A stretch of DNA of 64,000 nucleotides from positions 310,001-374,000 of the forward strand of contig JADJBW010000001.1 of assembly GCA_016703525.1 (NCBI GenBank), in the 5' to 3' direction. The DNA is from Actinomycetota bacterium (GTDB lineage: Bacteria; Actinomycetota; Acidimicrobiia; Acidimicrobiales; Microtrichaceae). The position numbers and the translations under genes are program-made. Each line of letters opens with the position of its first letter. Position 1 is the first letter of the stretch. Positions 20,801-28,143 of the stretch are shown piece by piece. The notes below the pieces were generated by a model that saw only the letters and a list, made by a program, of their open reading frames with translations, made no database searches and was not told the DNA's origin.

Positions 20801-21343
20801 CTCGTCGGTCAGGCGTCCGATCAGCACCATGAACACCGGGATGAGCGGCACCGTCACGATCAGGATGACGGCCGACCAGAGGTCAGCGACCATGATCCGC
20901 AGCCCGGCGGCGAGCGGCACGACGGCCGCGAGGCTCAGCGAGGGGAGGTAGCTGCGGATCCACGGCTCCAGGGCATCGATGCCGGAGGACGCCAGGGCGG
21001 ACACCTCGCTCGGGTGCGCGCTTCGGCGACCGGCCTCGTCGAGCGCGTCGAGCTTGGCGATCACGTCGCCGGTCACCTGTCGCCTGGCCGCTGCGGTCGC
21101 CGCGGTGGCGGACAGGTCGGTCGCCCAGCGTGCGGCTCCGCGCACGGCGCCGATCGCGACGAGCGCTACCGCAAGTGACCCGGCTGCGCCGGTCCGGCCG
21201 ACGACCAGGTCGGCGATGCCGCCGGCGAGGACCTCTGCCTGCGCCAGCACCGCCGCGGCCGTTGCGACCGCGGCGGCGACGCTGACCGCCAGATGGACCC
21301 GCAGCGCGGGGATCCGCCGGAGCAGTCGTCGGTCAGTGCGCAC
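17843..21343 (-). CDS. cydDC: Fused CydD-CydC thiol/haem-linked ABC exporter for bd oxidase assembly
   Basis: A 1,166-residue protein made of two half-transporters in one chain. The first half (CydD-like) has six membrane helices and an ATPase with GPTGSGKST and LSGGELQRLAVARAL; after a Gly/Ala-rich linker near residue 560 the second half (CydC-like) repeats this with GPSGSGKST and ASGGQRQRLALARVL. CydDC exports cysteine/glutathione or otherwise controls redox of the outer face and is required for cytochrome bd maturation. It overlaps cydB by 11 bases and is the third gene of cydA-cydB-cydDC. Fusion of the two subunits is known in Actinobacteria. Confidence 0.93.
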   Translation of the reverse strand: MRTDRRLLRRIPALRVHLAVSVAAAVATAAAVLAQAEVLAGGIADLVVGRTGAAGSLAVALVAIGAVRGAARWATDLSATAATAAARRQVTGDVIAKLDALDEAGRRSAHPSEVSALASSGIDALEPWIRSYLPSLSLAAVVPLAAGLRIMVADLWSAVILIVTVPLIPVFMVLIGRLTDERSRRGWATMQRLGAHFHDVLVGLETLRLFGRAEAQIERVRRVTDDYRQAVMRTLRVAFLSALALELLATLSVALVAVTAGVRLAHGDLDLTTALVVLLLAPECSLPLRRVGAAFHAATAGTDALDDLERFDQLSETPDGPIDHLHREVRMSATGLVVADGERGHRVGPIDLQVTGGELVALVGPTGSGKSTVLGVLAGDVALTAGRVEVNGLAVDTLARSTRRAAVQSIPQFPRPLGATVDASVALGCPEASAAARRAALAEVDLDQLADRRPDELSGGELQRLAVARALLTSSIRPAGVLLADEPTAHLDPENATLVGRARRRVADAGVAVVVVTHDRSIEGLADRVTALRLDHADSPIDRGAERGAEPGTAPGTGPGRAAGAAWEAASGGADGAAETSRAERQAPRLLPEPIAGDGADSARDAGRVGDLAWFGRLAPVARGRTAGARALGIAAEACTVGLAGTAAWLILRAAERPSFADLAVVAVAVRAFGLGKGVLRYAERLASHDATLRRLGAIRAEVVARLGRLVPAGVPRTGRGELLAAVVDDVDRLGDLELRIVGPAVSALTVASGAIVGVAAVAGRPALALAAGAVVAGIVLPAWVARRSSATAAPLAEARAARSSTLLDLAEGCGEIAFIGATAAWKDPLDLLTERVCEIERSRGRRAAAASGLSAALGAWTAAATALLVGGPAAASGPAIGVAVLVPLAVIELLSPAVPGAELVHSVAASAARLRALLSRPDPTPEPATPASPGPTVDIVLDDARFGWPDGPAIWSHLDVSIREGDHVAVRGPSGSGKSTLAAGLAAFLRPRSGAYRLGGVDTESLGGAQVRRAVTWCTQDPWLADTSIRENLRLAAPEALDPQLWDALDTMRLGDWVRSMPEGLDTLLGRGGVAASGGQRQRLALARVLLADHHVIVLDEPTAHLDADTGTGIMRDLTSALAGRSMIAIGHADFGVAFDTAIEAPTRRAAEPLDHSAGEVPDAQ

Positions 21344-22349
21344 CGGGGACGTGCACGGGCGGGATGTGGTGTCGCCCGATCCGCTGACGGAAGACCCAGT
21401 AGGTCCAGGCCTGGTACCCGACGACCACGGGCGTCATCACGGCGGCAACCCACGTCATCACCTTCAGCGTGTACGTCGTGGAGCTGGCGTTGTGCACGGT
21501 GAGACTGAACGCTGCGTCGGTGGTGGACGGCATGACATCGGGGAAGAGCGAACCGAACAGCGAGACCACGGCGGCGGCGATCGCGAGCCCGGTGGCCACG
21601 AAGGCCCAGCCGTCGCGCCCGCCGCGCTCGAGCACGGCGCTCGCGACGAGTGCGACGGCGGCGACCGCCACGGTGGCCCAGGTCCACGCAGCGCCGCGGG
21701 CGATCTGGTTCCACAGCAGGAACACCGCGCCGGCGGCGATGGTGACGGGCGCGATCCGCCGTGCTGCGCCGCGGGCCGCGTCGTGCACCTCGCCCTCGGT
21801 CTTGAGCGCGAGGAAGTTGGCGCCGTGCAATGCGAACAGCGATGCGGTCACGACGCCGCCGAGCAGGCCGAACGGATTGAGCAGCGTGAACAGCGTCCCG
21901 GTGAAGTTGCCGTTCCGGTCGATCGGGACCCCGGCGACGATGTTGGCGAACGCGACACCCCAGAGCACGGCCGGCAGCCATGACCCGAACGCGATCGCCA
22001 GGTCCCAGCGCGCCCGCCACCGTTCGTCGTCGATCTTGCCGCGGTACTCGAAGGCGACCCCTCGGGCGATGAGCGCGATGAGCACGAGCAGCAATGGCAG
22101 GTAGAAGCCCGAGAAGAGGGTCGCGTACCAGTTGGGGAACGCGGCGAACGTGGCGCCGCCGGCGGTGAGCAGCCACACCTCGTTGCCGTCCCACGTAGGG
22201 CCGATGGCGTTGACCATGACTCGACGGTCGACCTCGGTTCGGCCGAGGGGGTGCAGCAGCATCCCGACTCCGAAGTCGAACCCCTCGAGGAAGAAGTAGC
22301 CGATCCACAGGACGGCGATGAGGATGAACCAGACAGTGGTGAGTTCCAT
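21333..22349 (-). CDS. cydB: Cytochrome bd ubiquinol/menaquinol oxidase subunit II
   Basis: A 338-residue integral membrane subunit with the family start TTVWFILIAVLWIGYFFLEGFDFGVGML and the GPTWDGNEVWLLTAGGATFAAFP block. CydB pairs with CydA to form the haem-copper-independent quinol oxidase that works at low oxygen and resists nitric oxide, sulfide and cyanide. It follows cydA by 20 bases and overlaps cydDC. ATG 22349 is the only sensible start. Confidence 0.95.
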   Translation of the reverse strand: MELTTVWFILIAVLWIGYFFLEGFDFGVGMLLHPLGRTEVDRRVMVNAIGPTWDGNEVWLLTAGGATFAAFPNWYATLFSGFYLPLLLVLIALIARGVAFEYRGKIDDERWRARWDLAIAFGSWLPAVLWGVAFANIVAGVPIDRNGNFTGTLFTLLNPFGLLGGVVTASLFALHGANFLALKTEGEVHDAARGAARRIAPVTIAAGAVFLLWNQIARGAAWTWATVAVAAVALVASAVLERGGRDGWAFVATGLAIAAAVVSLFGSLFPDVMPSTTDAAFSLTVHNASSTTYTLKVMTWVAAVMTPVVVGYQAWTYWVFRQRIGRHHIPPVHVPGAH

Positions 22350-22369
22350 GATGAGCCTCGTTCCGGCGA

Positions 22370-23848
22370 TCAGTAGGCGAATGCCAGCGGTCGGGTCCCG
22401 GCGTCGGGGTCGTCGGTCGTGCCGCCGCCTCCCGAGCCGCCGTCCGCCGAATCATCGGGCATCACACCCGCGGGTCCGGCCTTGATGTAGCGGGCGAGCA
22501 GGCGAAGCTCCACCACGGCGAGCGACCCGTAGATCAGGGTGAACGCGATGAGCGAGGTCGCCACGGTCCACGCCGGCACCTGCGACACGGCGTCCGCCGT
22601 GAGGAGTCGCACCTCGGGTATCCCGGTCGGGTTCGGTGCGACAACCCACGGCTGGCGACCCATCTCGGTGAAGACCCAGCCGAAGATGTTCCCGAGGAAG
22701 GGCGTGGCGATCACGGCGATCGCGCCGGGTGCGAGCCACTTCCACCGCGGCAGGTCCCGGCCGCCGCGGGTGAGCCACAGGCCGACGACGGAGGCGAACG
22801 ACGCGATCGCTCCGAACAGGATCATGAGGCGGAATCCCCAGTAGGTGATGAACAGGCTGGGCCGGTAGTCGCCGGGCCCGTACTTCGCCTGGTACTCGGT
22901 GTTGAGGTTGTTGACGCCCTTGATGGTCGCGTCCGTGGTGTGGGTCGCCAGGAACGACAGTCCCTTGGGGATGGCCCAGGTGCGGAGATTGCAGTCGGGT
23001 CCCGACTCGCCGACCAGGGCGAGGATCGACAACCCCGGCCCGGTCTCGGTTTCACACAGCGCCTCGGCCGAGGCCATCTTCATCGGTTGCTGCTCGAACA
23101 TGATGCGGGCCTGGAAGTCGCCGGTGACGGCGATGCCGACGCCCGACACCAGGGTGAGGGCGATCGCCCCGCGCAGCGCTCGGCGGAGTCCCCGACGGTC
23201 GACGTCGGCCAACGCGTGGCGGCGGGCGATCAGCGACCATGCCGAGATGCCGCCGACGAAGGTTGCCGCGGTCATCAGGGCACCGGCGATCACGTGCGGG
23301 TACGCGGCGAGGGTGGTGCTGTTGGTCAGGACCTTCCAGATGTCGATCATCTCGGCGCGGCCCGACGTGGGGTTGAACCGGACGCCGACCGGATGCTGCA
23401 TCCACGAGTTCGCCGCGATGATGAAATAGGCCGACGCGGTGGTGCCGAGGGCGGCCAGCCAGATCGTCGCGAGGTGCACCTTCTTCGGCAGCCGGTCCCA
23501 TCCGAAGATCCACAGTCCGATGAACGTGGACTCGAGGAAGAAGGCGACCAGCGCCTCCATGGCGAGCGGTGCGCCGAACACGTCGCCGACGAATCGGGAG
23601 TAGCTCGACCACGCCATGCCGAACTGGAACTCCTGCACGATGCCGGTAACGACGCCCATGGCGAAGTTCACGAGGAAGAGCTTTCCGAAGAACTTCGTGA
23701 GCCGGAGGTAGGCCTGGTCGCCGCTTCGATACCAGCGGGTCTGGTACCACGCGACGACCAGGGCGAGCCCGATCGTGAGGGGCACCATGAAGAAGTGGTA
23801 GACGGTCGTGATTCCGAACTGCCACCTCGCGAGATCGAGTGCGTCCAT
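22370..23848 (-). CDS. cydA: Cytochrome bd ubiquinol/menaquinol oxidase subunit I
   Basis: A 492-residue catalytic subunit carrying the three haems. Visible ligands and landmarks are His18 in VYHFFMVPLTIG, the Glu-bearing helix PLAMEALVAFFLEST, the His of YPHVIAGALMTA near residue 185, and the Met of TEMGRQPWVV that ligates haem b558. The Q-loop is the short type with KMASAEAL. The C-terminus ends in a Gly/Asp-rich tail. It is the first gene of the cyd operon and lies downstream of a CsoR-type palindrome. Confidence 0.96.
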   Translation of the reverse strand: MDALDLARWQFGITTVYHFFMVPLTIGLALVVAWYQTRWYRSGDQAYLRLTKFFGKLFLVNFAMGVVTGIVQEFQFGMAWSSYSRFVGDVFGAPLAMEALVAFFLESTFIGLWIFGWDRLPKKVHLATIWLAALGTTASAYFIIAANSWMQHPVGVRFNPTSGRAEMIDIWKVLTNSTTLAAYPHVIAGALMTAATFVGGISAWSLIARRHALADVDRRGLRRALRGAIALTLVSGVGIAVTGDFQARIMFEQQPMKMASAEALCETETGPGLSILALVGESGPDCNLRTWAIPKGLSFLATHTTDATIKGVNNLNTEYQAKYGPGDYRPSLFITYWGFRLMILFGAIASFASVVGLWLTRGGRDLPRWKWLAPGAIAVIATPFLGNIFGWVFTEMGRQPWVVAPNPTGIPEVRLLTADAVSQVPAWTVATSLIAFTLIYGSLAVVELRLLARYIKAGPAGVMPDDSADGGSGGGGTTDDPDAGTRPLAFAY

Positions 23849-23948
23849 GTCGTCCTCTCTTCGCCTTGGCGGTCAGACCTGGTGTGCTGGTCCTCCGCTG
23901 TGTTGCGCTCCGGCGTCCACCACTCGGGTCATACGGCCAACGTATCAG

Positions 23949-23962
23949 TACCCCTGGGGGTA
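23949..23962. promoter_or_regulatory. TACCCC-TG-GGGGTA palindrome, CsoR/CstR-family-like operator
   Basis: A perfect 6+6 inverted repeat with a two-base centre, 100 bases upstream of cydA and 120 bases upstream of the divergent HNH gene. TACCCC…GGGGTA G-tract palindromes are the known operator type of the CsoR/RcnR/CstR (DUF156) repressors that sense copper, nickel or persulfide. No such regulator is encoded in this window, so the assignment rests on motif alone. Confidence 0.5.
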
Positions 23963-24081
23963 TCCCCTGTCGCGGCCCGGAGACACATGGCACAGAACAT
24001 CGGTGGAACTCGGAGGCCCGATCGGTCGACGCATCGACACTGCTCCCGTGCGGTCCCGATCGGGTCGCGTACGCTGCGCCG

Positions 24082-24438
24082 ATGGCAGGCCGCTCGCAGC
24101 GAGACCGCTACGCCCGCCGCCGTCGGCGGCGCATGGCGCGGGTCGAGCACGACCTGACCGACGCGCAATGGGCCGCACTGAAAGGGGAGTGGGGCGGATG
24201 CGCCTACTGCCGGACCGACACGGCGGCGCTCCAACGCGACTGTGTGCTGCCGATTTCACGCGGGGGCCGGTACACGTTGACCAACGTGGTTCCGGCGTGC
24301 GCGTCCTGCAACGCCAGCAAGTGCAACGCCGAGGTCGGCGCCTGGCTCCGCCGCAAGCACTTGGACGAGGCGGCATTTCTGCTCCGATATGCAGCGATCG
24401 TCGACGCGCTGGGCGGCCACTCGGACGACGCCGTCTGA
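24082..24438 (+). CDS. HNH endonuclease-like protein
   Basis: A 118-residue basic protein. Zinc-binding pairs CAYC and CASC frame the metal finger LPISRGGRYTLTNVVPAC…N, where the usual His before the domain is replaced (CVLPISRGG), and the Asn of SCNASKCN is retained. The N-terminus is Arg-rich (RYARRRRRRMAR) and fits nucleic-acid binding. HNH proteins of this size occur as stand-alone nucleases. The first His of the HNH triad is not obvious, so catalysis is uncertain. Confidence 0.75.
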   Translation: MAGRSQRDRYARRRRRRMARVEHDLTDAQWAALKGEWGGCAYCRTDTAALQRDCVLPISRGGRYTLTNVVPACASCNASKCNAEVGAWLRRKHLDEAAFLLRYAAIVDALGGHSDDAV

Positions 24439-24490
24439 ACCCTCGGCGAGCGAGTCGCCCCGCGCCGGCCAGCGACCGTGGGCGTGGGAG

Positions 24491-24778
24491 TCACACCGAC
24501 TCGACGACCACCCCACGCCAGAACGCGACGCGCCCTGTGATCTCGTTCGCCGCCGCCTTGGGCGTCGGGTAGTACCACGCCGCGTCGGCGTTGGTCTCAC
24601 CGTCGACAGCGATGTCGTAGTAGCTGGCCGTCCCCTTCCACGGGCACACGGTGTGGGTGTCGGTCGGTCGGATCAGCGTGGGGTCCACCGAGGCGAGGGG
24701 GAAGTAGTGGTTGCCCTCGACGATGACCGTGTCGTCGCTCTCGGCGATGACGGTGCCGTTCCAGGTCGCTCGAATCAT
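24491..24778 (-). CDS. DUF427 domain protein
   Basis: A 95-residue protein with the DUF427 pattern: WNGTVIAESDDTVIVEGNHYFP at the start, then TVCPWKGTASYYDI and AAWYYPTPKAAANEI. The fold is a small beta-rich domain with unknown activity. It follows the flavin reductase gene by 21 bases on the same strand, so the two are probably cotranscribed. Confidence 0.88.
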   Translation of the reverse strand: MIRATWNGTVIAESDDTVIVEGNHYFPLASVDPTLIRPTDTHTVCPWKGTASYYDIAVDGETNADAAWYYPTPKAAANEITGRVAFWRGVVVESV

Positions 24779-24799
24779 GCGGTTCTCCTTCCGTTGGGT

Positions 24800-25396
24800 T
24801 CAGGTGACGAGGCCGAAGCGGGCCGGGTCGATGCCGTGCGGCCGAACGATCGGAGCGACGAGTCGAAAGCGTTCCGGGTCGTCGGCCCGCACGCCGTCGA
24901 CGAGCCGACCGGCGAGTGCCGCCAGGTCGTTCAGCAGCGTCGGGTCGGTCACCGCGCCGTCCACGCCGAGTTTGGTGCGGATACCTTCCACGCCGAGCGT
25001 TCCCACCGTGAGCGCGCCCTGGTAGCTGAGCGTTCGCACGAGCGCCTCGATGGTGAATGCGCCGCCGGTGGTGCCGGCACAGACCACCACGACCGGCTTC
25101 CGGTAGATCGTCGAGAGGCCCACCAGCCAGTCGAGCGCGTTCTTGAGCGCACCCGGAGGGCCCGCTGCGTACTCGGGCGTGGCGATCGCCACGCCCTCGG
25201 CCGCGTCGAGTTGGCCCGCCCAGGCGGTCACCTCGTTCGGTGGATCGATGTCGGGCCGGAACGGCGGAATTCGCTCGAGACCTGCTACCCGGCGCGGGTC
25301 CCAACCCTGCGTTCGGAGTTCCGCTTCGATCGCGCTCATGACGGTGTCGTTCGAGGACGAGGATTGGAGGCTGGCACAGATCGTCGCGATGGCCAT
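24800..25396 (-). CDS. NADPH-dependent FMN reductase family protein
   Basis: A 198-residue flavodoxin-fold protein. The N-terminal phosphate-binding loop CASLQSSSSNDTV binds FMN phosphate, and the ATPEYAAGPPGALKNALDWL block is the hallmark of this family (quinone, chromate, azo or arsenic-linked reductases). I start at ATG 25396; the much longer upstream open frame runs through the cold-shock gene region and is not used. It leads the DUF427 gene. Confidence 0.88.
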   Translation of the reverse strand: MAIATICASLQSSSSNDTVMSAIEAELRTQGWDPRRVAGLERIPPFRPDIDPPNEVTAWAGQLDAAEGVAIATPEYAAGPPGALKNALDWLVGLSTIYRKPVVVVCAGTTGGAFTIEALVRTLSYQGALTVGTLGVEGIRTKLGVDGAVTDPTLLNDLAALAGRLVDGVRADDPERFRLVAPIVRPHGIDPARFGLVT

Positions 25397-25470
25397 TCGG
25401 ATCACGTTACGACCCGGCAGCGTTCCCACGGCTCTCCACAGCCTTCCCACGGCCCCCCACAGCTCCCCAA

Positions 25471-25504
25471 AACGCGAACGAGCCGCCCGCAAAGCGGACG
25501 GCCC
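25471..25504 (-). terminator. Intrinsic terminator after the cold-shock gene
   Basis: On the minus strand, downstream of csp, GCCGTCCGC and GCGGGCGGC pair across a TTT loop (25484-25504, one mismatch), with an outer extension and then a short T run (25474-25471). Position and form fit a Rho-independent terminator for the csp transcript. Confidence 0.6.
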
Positions 25505-25523
25505 GTGTGTCGCGTTCGACCGG

Positions 25524-25724
25524 TCAGATGACTCGGACGTTCTGTGCCTCGTCGCCCTTGCGACCAGGCGCAATGTCGAACTCGACCTGCTGCCCTTCGT
25601 CGAGGGAGCGGTAGCCGCTGCCCTGGATGTTGGAGTAGTGGACGAAGATGTCTTCGCCCTGCTCACGGGAGATGAAACCGAAGCCCTTCTCAGAGTTGAA
25701 GAACTTCACGGTGCCTGTCGTCAA
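25524..25724 (-). CDS. Cold-shock protein (CspA family)
   Basis: A 66-residue OB-fold RNA chaperone with RNP-1 KGFGFIS and RNP-2 DIFVHYS. Cold-shock proteins bind single-stranded RNA and melt structure. The reading frame opens with TTG at 25724 (TTGACGACAGGC…), not ATG; the next in-frame Met is absent, so TTG is the likely start. It is followed by a terminator and preceded, 45 bases upstream, by the SEC-C gene on the same strand. Confidence 0.95.
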   Translation of the reverse strand: MTTGTVKFFNSEKGFGFISREQGEDIFVHYSNIQGSGYRSLDEGQQVEFDIAPGRKGDEAQNVRVI

Positions 25725-25768
25725 TTGATTCTCTTCTCACTTCATTGCAGCCCATTGTCGAGCTGTCC

Positions 25769-28051
25769 TCAGCCTAGCGGGCGGTCGGCCATCCACGCGG
25801 CCACGGCGAACGGATCTCCGATAGAGAGCGCTTCGGTGAGTTCGGAAACCTCATCCGGCTCGATGCGGAACGGCGCTCCGACGAACCGGTGGCCGTCGCC
25901 GTCGGACACGACCCGACCGCACCACAGCTCGCCCGCCGCAGCGCCGCGCGGGGCGCCGGCCGCGCTCAACTCGATGCTCGTGGTCGTCGCGAGATCGAGT
26001 ACGGCCGCGCCGCCGTCGGGAGCGTCGAGCATCTCGTAGACAGTGCGGCTGACGTCCGCCCAGGTGTGCATGAGCGCGAGTTCGTCGGGCGGCAGTAGTG
26101 CGCCTCGCTCCTCCAGGAACCGGGCGAACCACCCGCCCTCCACGAGCACCAGGTCGAGCGTGAGCGGATCGTCGAGCGCGGCGTCGAGCGAGCGTTCGTC
26201 GGTCGGATCGTCGCAGAGCTCGACCGCCAGATCGAACATGTCGACGCGTGGGTCGCCCCCGCGTCGATCCAGGTACGCATGGGCCTTGCGCCACATCCAG
26301 TCCATCCGCGCCGGGAGGGGAGGCAGCTCGGAGGTGCCGAGGTGGCACTGCTTGAACTTGCGGCCCGACCCGCACCAGCACCGATCGTTGCGGCCGAGTG
26401 ATCGGCCCGGGTCGTCGCTCGCCGCGTCGACCACGCGAGCGTCCGCGGCCACGACGTCGTCGGCGTCGAGCAGCCGCCACATCATCGAGGCGCGTCTGGC
26501 GTCGCCGCGATCGCTTGCGTACCAGGCGAGCCGGTCGATCACGTGCGGCATCTCGGGATCATCGATGTGTGCCGCGGCGAGCAGGCGTTCGGCCTCGTCG
26601 AGCCGACCGTCGCGCTCGGTGACGATCGCACGCAGCCATCCGACCGTGGCTCGGTCGACGCCGCGCCGGGCGGCCTCGTGAAGGAGCCCCAGGAAGGGCT
26701 CGGGGTCGGGCGCGGGCAGCGAGGGGTCGGGCGATTCGACGATGGCGTCGGCGACCGCCGACACCAACTCGGGATCGCGCAGCACGCGGAGCGCTTCCGC
26801 CGCGGTGGCGGGCGTATCGAGCCCGGCGTCCCAGCCGTCGGCGACCTCGATGAGCGTGATGATCGGCGCGACCTGGTGAGCAGCTTCGTCGTCGAGGCGG
26901 TCGAGCAGCCGCGCGGTCGACCGCACCCGACGGGCGTTGCGCCACTCCTGCTCGGTCTCGGCGCACTGTGCTCCTCGCACGGTGAGCCCCGCCGCCTCGG
27001 CGAGCTCCGACAGCGGGGGCTGTGGGGCGGCGAACGAGCCGGCGCGCTCGCGCAGGGTCGCGAGCACCAACTCGTCACCCGAAACCGGCAGATCGGTCGC
27101 CGCTCGTTCGGCGGCGAACCCCGAGCGAACCGCCTCGATGAGCGCGGGGTCGGGCGCGCTCGGCTCGGCTCGCTCGACGTGCACGACGTCGTCCTCGGTG
27201 ACGCGAACCGCGACGATGTCGCCCGGCTCGCACCCGGCGAGCGACCCTTCGGGCAGCCACAGGCCGAGCGATCCCCACTCGCCGACTTCGGTGTGCACGT
27301 GCTCGCCGTCGGCGGCGCGCAGCGAGTCGCCCCAGTACCGAAGGGGCGCCAGATCGAACGCTCCGGCAAGCGCGTCGGCGTCGATCGCCGCCTGGTCGAC
27401 CCGGCAGGTCAACACCGAGTCGAGAAGCCGGCGTGGAACGTGCACGAGCGCATCCCCGGCGCACACGGCGAGCGGCCCGTCCGGGTCGATCAGCTGGTCG
27501 AGCACCGATCCGGCGATCTGTCCCAGCACCCCGTCGTTGAACTCGTCACCGTGGTTGAGCGACGAGACCGCCTGCGTCGTGGCATCGTCCCAGCCGATCC
27601 AGGGCGACGATGCGACAACCTCGATGAGCGCATCGGCGATCTCGCTCGGCGATGGAATGGGAAGGGCGTCGAGACGGCGGACGTAGCCGGCGTGGCGGTC
27701 GTGGTCGTGATCGTGGTCATGGTCGTGGTCGTGGTCGGCCGAGGCGGTGTCGTGGTCGCCGACCAGGCCGCCGAGAAATGCGAACGACATCATGTCGAGC
27801 GCCGCCGCCGTCGAAATCCCGAGCTCGGCGAGCCGCTGGGCGGTGCGCCACACGTCGGGCGGGTCGTCGGTGAGCACCTGTGCGGCGATGGACTGACGCA
27901 CCGCGATCTGGAGCGGGTTGCTCACGCTCTGACGTTCGACGGCGGCCCGGATGAAGGCGTCCCGCTCGGCGCCATGGGACAGATCGGGCGGTCCGCCCTC
28001 GATCGGTCCGCCCCAGATCCACTCCGCTCGTGCTGTTCTGTCCGCGACCAT
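25769..28051 (-). CDS. Large SEC-C-motif protein with a His-Asp repeat (760 aa)
   Basis: The only recognised domain is a SEC-C zinc motif, GRNDRCWCGSGRKFKQCH, around residue 575. An HDHDHDHDHDHDHD tract lies near residues 106-120 and is coded by a GTG-GTC repeat. The rest is Ala/Asp/Glu-rich and mostly helical with a helix-repeat-like part before the SEC-C motif. SEC-C motifs occur at the end of SecA and in many uncharacterised proteins, where they bind zinc and often nucleic acid or ribosome partners. I start at ATG 28051; 28108 is an alternative. No function is assigned. Confidence 0.75.
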   Translation of the reverse strand: MVADRTARAEWIWGGPIEGGPPDLSHGAERDAFIRAAVERQSVSNPLQIAVRQSIAAQVLTDDPPDVWRTAQRLAELGISTAAALDMMSFAFLGGLVGDHDTASADHDHDHDHDHDHDRHAGYVRRLDALPIPSPSEIADALIEVVASSPWIGWDDATTQAVSSLNHGDEFNDGVLGQIAGSVLDQLIDPDGPLAVCAGDALVHVPRRLLDSVLTCRVDQAAIDADALAGAFDLAPLRYWGDSLRAADGEHVHTEVGEWGSLGLWLPEGSLAGCEPGDIVAVRVTEDDVVHVERAEPSAPDPALIEAVRSGFAAERAATDLPVSGDELVLATLRERAGSFAAPQPPLSELAEAAGLTVRGAQCAETEQEWRNARRVRSTARLLDRLDDEAAHQVAPIITLIEVADGWDAGLDTPATAAEALRVLRDPELVSAVADAIVESPDPSLPAPDPEPFLGLLHEAARRGVDRATVGWLRAIVTERDGRLDEAERLLAAAHIDDPEMPHVIDRLAWYASDRGDARRASMMWRLLDADDVVAADARVVDAASDDPGRSLGRNDRCWCGSGRKFKQCHLGTSELPPLPARMDWMWRKAHAYLDRRGGDPRVDMFDLAVELCDDPTDERSLDAALDDPLTLDLVLVEGGWFARFLEERGALLPPDELALMHTWADVSRTVYEMLDAPDGGAAVLDLATTTSIELSAAGAPRGAAAGELWCGRVVSDGDGHRFVGAPFRIEPDEVSELTEALSIGDPFAVAAWMADRPLG
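27698..27736. repeat. GTCGTG-type tandem repeat coding the His-Asp tract
   Basis: A run of GTC/GTG/ATC/ATG triplets on the plus strand (GAC/CAC and variants on the coding strand) gives alternating Asp and His. Slight third-copy variation (ATC, ATG) indicates the tract is not newly expanded. Confidence 0.85.
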
Positions 28052-28143
28052 GCCTGCACGGTAGCCAGCGGGGGTTATCCCCACGTTCGCTCCGTGGGCG
28101 AGCGTCATTCCGGGCGCGGCCGCCGGTCCCTACGGTGTGAAGC

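Noticed and set aside
24389..25531. 380-codon plus-strand open frame across DUF427 and the FMN reductase
   Set aside because: Antisense to two recognisable genes; no protein-like pattern.
27698..27736. Possible CRISPR-like short repeats
   Set aside because: It is a codon-level tandem repeat inside a gene with no spacers.
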